Shown: positions 59,072 through 64,000 of the stretch, piece after piece
Layout of the letters: every line of letters begins with the position of its first letter
Position numbering within the stretch: the stretch's first letter is position 1
Source: Acholeplasmataceae bacterium
GTDB taxonomy: Bacteria > Bacillota_I > Bacilli_A > Acholeplasmatales > Acholeplasmataceae
Direction: 5' to 3'
NCBI GenBank assembly: GCA_007692425.1
Contig: RECG01000011.1
Location: 1 to 64,000 of the forward strand
DNA: 64,000 bases
Made by a program: the position numbers and the translations under genes
The notes under the pieces: model-generated
What the model was told of the DNA's origin: nothing
The model's input: only the letters and a program-made list of their open reading frames with translations
The model's database searches: none

Positions 59072-60203
59072 ATAAGTGGTAACGCTCCTTGAGCAGTGTG
59101 AAATCCTTGTCCTCGTGATGCATGCGATTGACAAGACGATGCAAGTCAAGCCTGGCAGTTCTCAGATCGTCATGACCGACCAACTTGTCGATCATGGGTT
59201 GTCCGCCTTCCTGCCAAGGTGGCAGAAAAGCAAAAGACTCAAATGTCCGGCGGATCACATCAATCAAGGTGAATCCGGTCAGGACCGGACGGAAAATCCG
59301 GTGATCAACCAGATGCAGTTCAACACCTTGACACCATTCGCCTTGATATTTGGAAGTGGTCGGGATAAACGTGACCGGTCTGAACAACACACCTGGTAGC
59401 GCATGCTCGGCCAAGCCGTCAATGAGCTTGCGTCCATCCAGCCAGGGAGCGCCGATCAAGGCAAACGGTTTGGCCGTGCCCCGGCCCTCCGAGACATTCG
59501 TACCCTCAAAGAAGCAGGTGGCCAAATAGAGATAAGCGGTTTCCGTCGTGGGGATGTTCGGTGAGGGCAGTACCCATGGCAAGCCGGTTTCATCAAAAGA
59601 CATCTGCCTTTGCCATCCTTGCATGCCGACCACATGGAGGTCGCAACCCACACCAAAATGATCATTAAACAACAAAGCGAGTTCGCCAGTCGTCAAGCCA
59701 TGGCGGACAGGAATCGGCCGACAGCCGACAAAGGATGAAAAAGTTTCTTTCAACAGACCACCTTCGACAGACAGGCCATCAACCGGATTTGGCCGGTCGA
59801 ACACCACGAAAGGGATGTCGTGGTCCTTGGCGGCCTGCATCGCTTCATTCATGGTCGAAATGTAGGTATAGAACCGGGCACCGACATCCTGGATGTCAAA
59901 ACACAGCACATCGACTTTTTCCAACATGGCTTTTGTCGGTTTGCGGTTCTTACCATAAAGCGAATAGACCGGAAGTCCGGAAGCGGCATCCTTGCCATGA
60001 TCGACGGCCATGCCATCGGGCACGGCACCATCAAGACCGTGCTCCGGTGAAAACAAGGTGGTCAGGTTGACATGTGCCATCAACCGTGATGCGCTAGAAC
60101 GCAACTTGCTGTCACGGCCGGTCGCATTCGTGATCAAGCCGACTTTCCGACCTTTGAAAAGATGAAGATGTTCGTCGATTCGTTCAATCCCTAGTTTGAT
60201 CAT
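59052..60203 (-). CDS. namZ: DUF1343 exo-beta-N-acetylmuramidase (NamZ-like)
   Basis: GRKVGLITNATGRDS, LFSPEHGLDGAVPDG, FDIQDVGARFYTYISTM, FEGTNVSEGRGTAKPF. Confidence 0.92.
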   Translation of the reverse strand: MIKLGIERIDEHLHLFKGRKVGLITNATGRDSKLRSSASRLMAHVNLTTLFSPEHGLDGAVPDGMAVDHGKDAASGLPVYSLYGKNRKPTKAMLEKVDVLCFDIQDVGARFYTYISTMNEAMQAAKDHDIPFVVFDRPNPVDGLSVEGGLLKETFSSFVGCRPIPVRHGLTTGELALLFNDHFGVGCDLHVVGMQGWQRQMSFDETGLPWVLPSPNIPTTETAYLYLATCFFEGTNVSEGRGTAKPFALIGAPWLDGRKLIDGLAEHALPGVLFRPVTFIPTTSKYQGEWCQGVELHLVDHRIFRPVLTGFTLIDVIRRTFESFAFLPPWQEGGQPMIDKLVGHDDLRTARLDLHRLVNRMHHEDKDFTLLKERYHLYENQTT

Positions 60204-60837
60204 CACGACCTCCAAGGTTTTCCAGATATAGCACGCTCTTCCTGGTGATCAACACATGCAGCAGCAAGGGTACCGAAATACCGGCGAAGACAGCGATGAC
60301 CGCTGTCACCGGTAACAACATCATGACATAAGGCAGGGCATAAAGCGGAATAAGAAGCAGACTGACCGGCATATGCTTGCCGGCAACGACCAATGACAGT
60401 TTGATGAACAAGGACCACTTCACATCAGGATAGACGCGTAACACGGCCATGCTGTGCAAGGCGACCACCGCGACCAGCAGCATCAATGCCATGGTCAGGT
60501 AATAACCCATCAGATAAAACGATCCAGCGCCTTCTTCAAGTAGTCGATTGTAATAAAGAATGTTATACAGGCAAAGCAACAAGATGACGGTTGACAACAC
60601 GCCCAGCAACAGTTTTCTGACAGCGTGGTGTGTCAAATGATGCCAGAAGCCTTTGAAAACCCCTGGTTCATCCTTGTTCACATAATCGGCAAACAATTGA
60701 TAACCAGCGCTTAATGCCAGATACCATGTGACAACCGGCAAGGCCACGATGATGACCAGGATATTGATGAGCACGACCCTGATGACCCAGTCGGCGGCCG
60801 TATTCAGTTTGGCATATAACGGTTTTTCAACAGACAT
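60184..60837 (-). CDS. DUF624 (YesL-like) membrane protein
   Basis: Multi-TM protein with F..GFWHHLTHHAVRKLLLG segment; next to sugar ABC permeases. Confidence 0.75.
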   Translation of the reverse strand: MSVEKPLYAKLNTAADWVIRVVLINILVIIVALPVVTWYLALSAGYQLFADYVNKDEPGVFKGFWHHLTHHAVRKLLLGVLSTVILLLCLYNILYYNRLLEEGAGSFYLMGYYLTMALMLLVAVVALHSMAVLRVYPDVKWSLFIKLSLVVAGKHMPVSLLLIPLYALPYVMMLLPVTAVIAVFAGISVPLLLHVLITRKSVLYLENLGGRDDQTRD

Positions 60838-60852
60838 CTTGAATCCTTTCCG

Positions 60853-61851
60853 TCAGCCGACGATACCGGTCCGCTCAATCGATTCGACAAACTGTTTCTG
60901 GACAAACAGGTACATGATGAGAAGTGGCAACATCATCAACAAGGCCGCAACATTGGAAATCAACGCCAAAAAGAGCGGATTCGCCCAGACATCCTGGCCG
61001 ATCAGACGTAATCCTCCGGTATAGAACAAAGCGGCATACATGCCTTCGGCGGCGTTGATCAGACGCATCGTCAACAAGGGGAAGTCCGCCGTGCTGACTT
61101 CAAATATCTTGACATAATAAGCATCGTTCCACTGCCAGACGAATGAGAACAAGCCGACCGTGACCATCGCGCCGCGCGCGTTGGGCAACATGACGTTCCA
61201 GAATGTCCTGAACACGCTGGCGCCGTCGATCATCGCCGATTCCTCAAGTTCACGCGGCAGACCGCGGAAGAAACTTCTGAAAATGTAAATGAAAATGCCG
61301 GATCGGATGCCCATGCCCAGACCGCTCATCAAATAAATCGAACCTTCCCGGCCGATCAGTCGAAGATCGCGGAAATACAGGTACTGTGCCAAAGACAAGG
61401 CCTGCGGTGGAATGATGATGGTCAGGATGACCATGAAAAACAACAGGTCGCTGCCTTTGAAACGCAGGCGGCTGAAGGCATAGCCCGCCAAGGCCGTCGA
61501 TGCCAGTTGTAACAACATCGACACGATGCTCAACTTGAAAGTGTTCACAAGCGCGTTACGGTAATCAAGTAACATCGCGGCAATCCTGATGTTCATCACG
61601 GACCAGTTTTGTGGAATCCAGATGACAGCGGGGTTGTTGACATCCTCGGGGGCGCGTAATGCCATCATGATCTGCTGGATGGTCGGAAACAAAATGACGA
61701 AACAAAGGCCGAACAAGAACACATAACGGATCAATGATCCGAAAAATGCCTTTGCCTTGCGCTTGCGGACATTCATCAGATGCGGATGGGTCACCTTGCG
61801 GATCCAGGTCATCAAGGAGTCCCTGGCTTTGATGATCAGCTTAGTGTTCAT
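60853..61851 (-). CDS. Carbohydrate ABC transporter permease (MalG-like)
   Basis: EESAMIDGASVFRTFWNVMLPNARGAMVT (EAA motif). Confidence 0.93.
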   Translation of the reverse strand: MNTKLIIKARDSLMTWIRKVTHPHLMNVRKRKAKAFFGSLIRYVFLFGLCFVILFPTIQQIMMALRAPEDVNNPAVIWIPQNWSVMNIRIAAMLLDYRNALVNTFKLSIVSMLLQLASTALAGYAFSRLRFKGSDLLFFMVILTIIIPPQALSLAQYLYFRDLRLIGREGSIYLMSGLGMGIRSGIFIYIFRSFFRGLPRELEESAMIDGASVFRTFWNVMLPNARGAMVTVGLFSFVWQWNDAYYVKIFEVSTADFPLLTMRLINAAEGMYAALFYTGGLRLIGQDVWANPLFLALISNVAALLMMLPLLIMYLFVQKQFVESIERTGIVG

Positions 61852-62776
61852 AATGGGACTCTCCGATCTTGAAGATTTTGAAGACAATGCCCAGCAACAA
61901 CAATATCAGTAACACGGTACCGACATAAATCCAGGCCATTGCTGAACTCAGACCCCAGTTTTGCCGGTTGAGCTCATGACTGACGATGCCGCTGACGGGG
62001 GACGTCAGGAACGTGTCGACCAACGCATAAATGGTCACGGTGATGATATGGGGCGAAACATTGGGCAGCGTGATCAGCCAAAACATCTCATAGCCGGTCG
62101 CGCCTTCGATCTTGGCTGCTTCATACAAGTGTCTGGGTATTGACTGGATGCTGGCCAAAAACAAGAGAATCGGCACACCGGCCAACGCCAGAATGGCATA
62201 GATTCTTGCAATCAAACCGACCACGAAACCAATCAACCAAGGGACCATGCCGGTCTGAATCAGATAAAATTCCAAATCGAAGATTTTACCGATGCCTTGT
62301 TCGGCCAGAAGCGCGGCAATCGCCTCGCCTCCGCCCAACGCGGTCGCCACGGCGGCCGAGTTCAGGATGACCGGCACGAAGAAGATGGCACGTACGACCG
62401 CCCTGCCCTTGAACTCCATGTTCAACAGCACGGCGATGAACAGACTGAAAATCAACAGCACAGGCAGGTTGATCACGACATCAAAAGTCGTGTTGAGCAA
62501 TTCCACGCGGAAACTGGTGTTGCGCATCACATGCGTGTTGATGGCGAACACATAGTTTTCGAAACCGACAAACTCCGTTTCAATGAAACCGATGCGTGGC
62601 GTCAATTTGAAGAAACTGTAACGAAAAGACTCGATCATCGGAATCAAGAACAACAACAACAATCCCATGATCCAGGGCAGCAGGAAAATTGCGGCCCAAA
62701 TCAATTTTTGTTTCTTATAACTGAGTTCGATTTTGGGAAGTTTCGGCAGTTTATCGAGCCAAACGGGTCGTTTCAT
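61841..62776 (-). CDS. Carbohydrate ABC transporter permease (MalF-like)
   Basis: YEAAKIEGATGYEMFWLITLPNVSP (EAA motif). Confidence 0.93.
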   Translation of the reverse strand: MKRPVWLDKLPKLPKIELSYKKQKLIWAAIFLLPWIMGLLLLFLIPMIESFRYSFFKLTPRIGFIETEFVGFENYVFAINTHVMRNTSFRVELLNTTFDVVINLPVLLIFSLFIAVLLNMEFKGRAVVRAIFFVPVILNSAAVATALGGGEAIAALLAEQGIGKIFDLEFYLIQTGMVPWLIGFVVGLIARIYAILALAGVPILLFLASIQSIPRHLYEAAKIEGATGYEMFWLITLPNVSPHIITVTIYALVDTFLTSPVSGIVSHELNRQNWGLSSAMAWIYVGTVLLILLLLGIVFKIFKIGESHYEH

Positions 62777-62779
62777 CGC

Positions 62780-64000
62780 TCACACCTCCCAAACCAGGTA
62801 ATCCATCGCCCTGATCGTCCGGCCATCGACATCGACATCAGTCAAATTGTAGTTGATGACCAGGACCAGACCATGCGAATAGGTCACCCTGTAGACATTC
62901 ATGCGAACCCGTTCATGATGAATCAGATGGCCTTCGTGCAGACCAATCTCATCCATCTCGCGCACATGCGCGACCATCTGGTCGAACCAGTTCACATAGT
63001 GCGTGGACATGTAATAGTTATAATCGGTTTCCAACAAGACCCGTGAATCATGATAGGAAAGCGTGTATTTCAAGTTGGAGCCTGTTTCAAGCAATTTAAG
63101 GAATTTGTATTGGATGCTGCGGTCATGACTCATGTTGATGCTTTCCGAGAAGTAGTCGACCATGCCTGCCAACACCAGATGAAGCAACGGAATCTGGTCA
63201 TCGATGATGGCATACAAGGTTGTTTCGGTCGGCAGGTCGATGATGACATCGGCATAAGGGATGGCAAAACTGAGCGGATTGGCGATCATCATCCGGTAAG
63301 AACTTGATTCCAGGACGGCCTGTTGATATCGCAGGGCATCCTGTTTGTATAACGGATGTTGCCGGTCATAATGTCCGCCCAGCATCGATCCCATCATCGT
63401 CATGGCGATATCGGGATGGTCGAAATCCCGGCTGAAGCGATCAAATATCGCCTCATAATAAAGGGGATTGATCACATAATCATCACCTTGATGCGGATAA
63501 GGCGTCTCACTGTAGGGCAACCCGCTGGGGTAATGATAGGTGAAATGCATCGCATAGGCGCCCTTGACACGAAGCGATGTGTAACGCATCCGGTCGAACA
63601 TGCGGTGATAGTTGGAGGCCGTCAGGAAAGAAACCCGCGGATAGAGGTTCACGTCATGCGCCTCAAGGTGATCGGCCAGACGTGCAAACCCTCTCGACCC
63701 GCCCAGCACCCGCTCGATATCGGCCCTGTCTTGGACCGAACTGCTTAAGCCACCGTTAAAGACGCCTGTGTATAGCACGTTTAAGCGGGTGATGTCCTCC
63801 TCCAACAACATGTCGATGATGGTCCTGGCCTCATCGAAACTGGTCAAGGAACGTGTCGTGGAATAGGGAACACCCAGGAAAAAAGCCTTCCGGTCATACG
63901 CGCCGATAAACTCGGTTGTGAGTACCGTCGAACCTGTCGTATCGTGCGCCTCGAAACCATGCTGATCGATTAAATGCTGACGAAAAGCCCTGGCAATGCC
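62780..64000 (-). CDS. DUF5696-like protein (partial, continues past window end)
   Basis: Frame stays open from TTG at 63847 to the window edge (..GIARAFRQHLIDQHGFEAHD..FLGVPYSTTRSLTSFDEA); adjacent to ABC permeases. Confidence 0.6.
   Translation of the reverse strand, partial: GIARAFRQHLIDQHGFEAHDTTGSTVLTTEFIGAYDRKAFFLGVPYSTTRSLTSFDEARTIIDMLLEEDITRLNVLYTGVFNGGLSSSVQDRADIERVLGGSRGFARLADHLEAHDVNLYPRVSFLTASNYHRMFDRMRYTSLRVKGAYAMHFTYHYPSGLPYSETPYPHQGDDYVINPLYYEAIFDRFSRDFDHPDIAMTMMGSMLGGHYDRQHPLYKQDALRYQQAVLESSSYRMMIANPLSFAIPYADVIIDLPTETTLYAIIDDQIPLLHLVLAGMVDYFSESINMSHDRSIQYKFLKLLETGSNLKYTLSYHDSRVLLETDYNYYMSTHYVNWFDQMVAHVREMDEIGLHEGHLIHHERVRMNVYRVTYSHGLVLVINYNLTDVDVDGRTIRAMDYLVWEV

Noticed and set aside
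62297-63046. 249-aa plus-strand ORF rich in Gln/His/Asp
   Set aside because: Antisense shadow of the MalF-like permease and DUF5696 genes.

Overview
64 kb of a low-to-mid GC, Firmicutes/Mollicutes-like bacterial chromosome. Taxonomy is inferred from protein style only; standard stop codons appear to be used. No rRNA, tRNA, CRISPR array or intact transposase was recognised. The left ~24 kb is accessory in character. It holds two subtilase + small-lipoprotein modules (lipoproteins PrcB-like), each subtilase having a poly-G tract at its Shine-Dalgarno position. It also holds a RelB-like/Fic toxin-antitoxin pair, dispersed multi-hairpin repeats, and short 5' gene fragments (hsdM-like and ABC-ATPase-like) sitting directly upstream of unrelated genes. 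There are two ABC transporter sets (the second resembles yxlEFG), a four-gene NTF2/SDR/FAD-oxidoreductase operon, gdhA, and several large surface proteins with InlB-type and RCC1 repeats. The right ~30 kb has higher GC. It includes chrA, a GNAT/ATP-grasp fusion, a GPH symporter, a zinc transporter with a DtxR-family regulator, a GH18 lipoprotein, a third phytoene-desaturase-like enzyme with flavodoxin, and an Etf/lactate dehydrogenase (lctBCD-like) operon. It ends with a long MurNAc/peptidoglycan scavenging operon (ABC permeases, DUF624, NamZ, NagZ, MurK-like, MurQ, lipoprotein, NAGPA-type phosphodiester glycosidase). The most interesting candidates are the poly-G-controlled subtilase/PrcB-like modules, the multi-hairpin repeat family, and the captured gene-start leaders.
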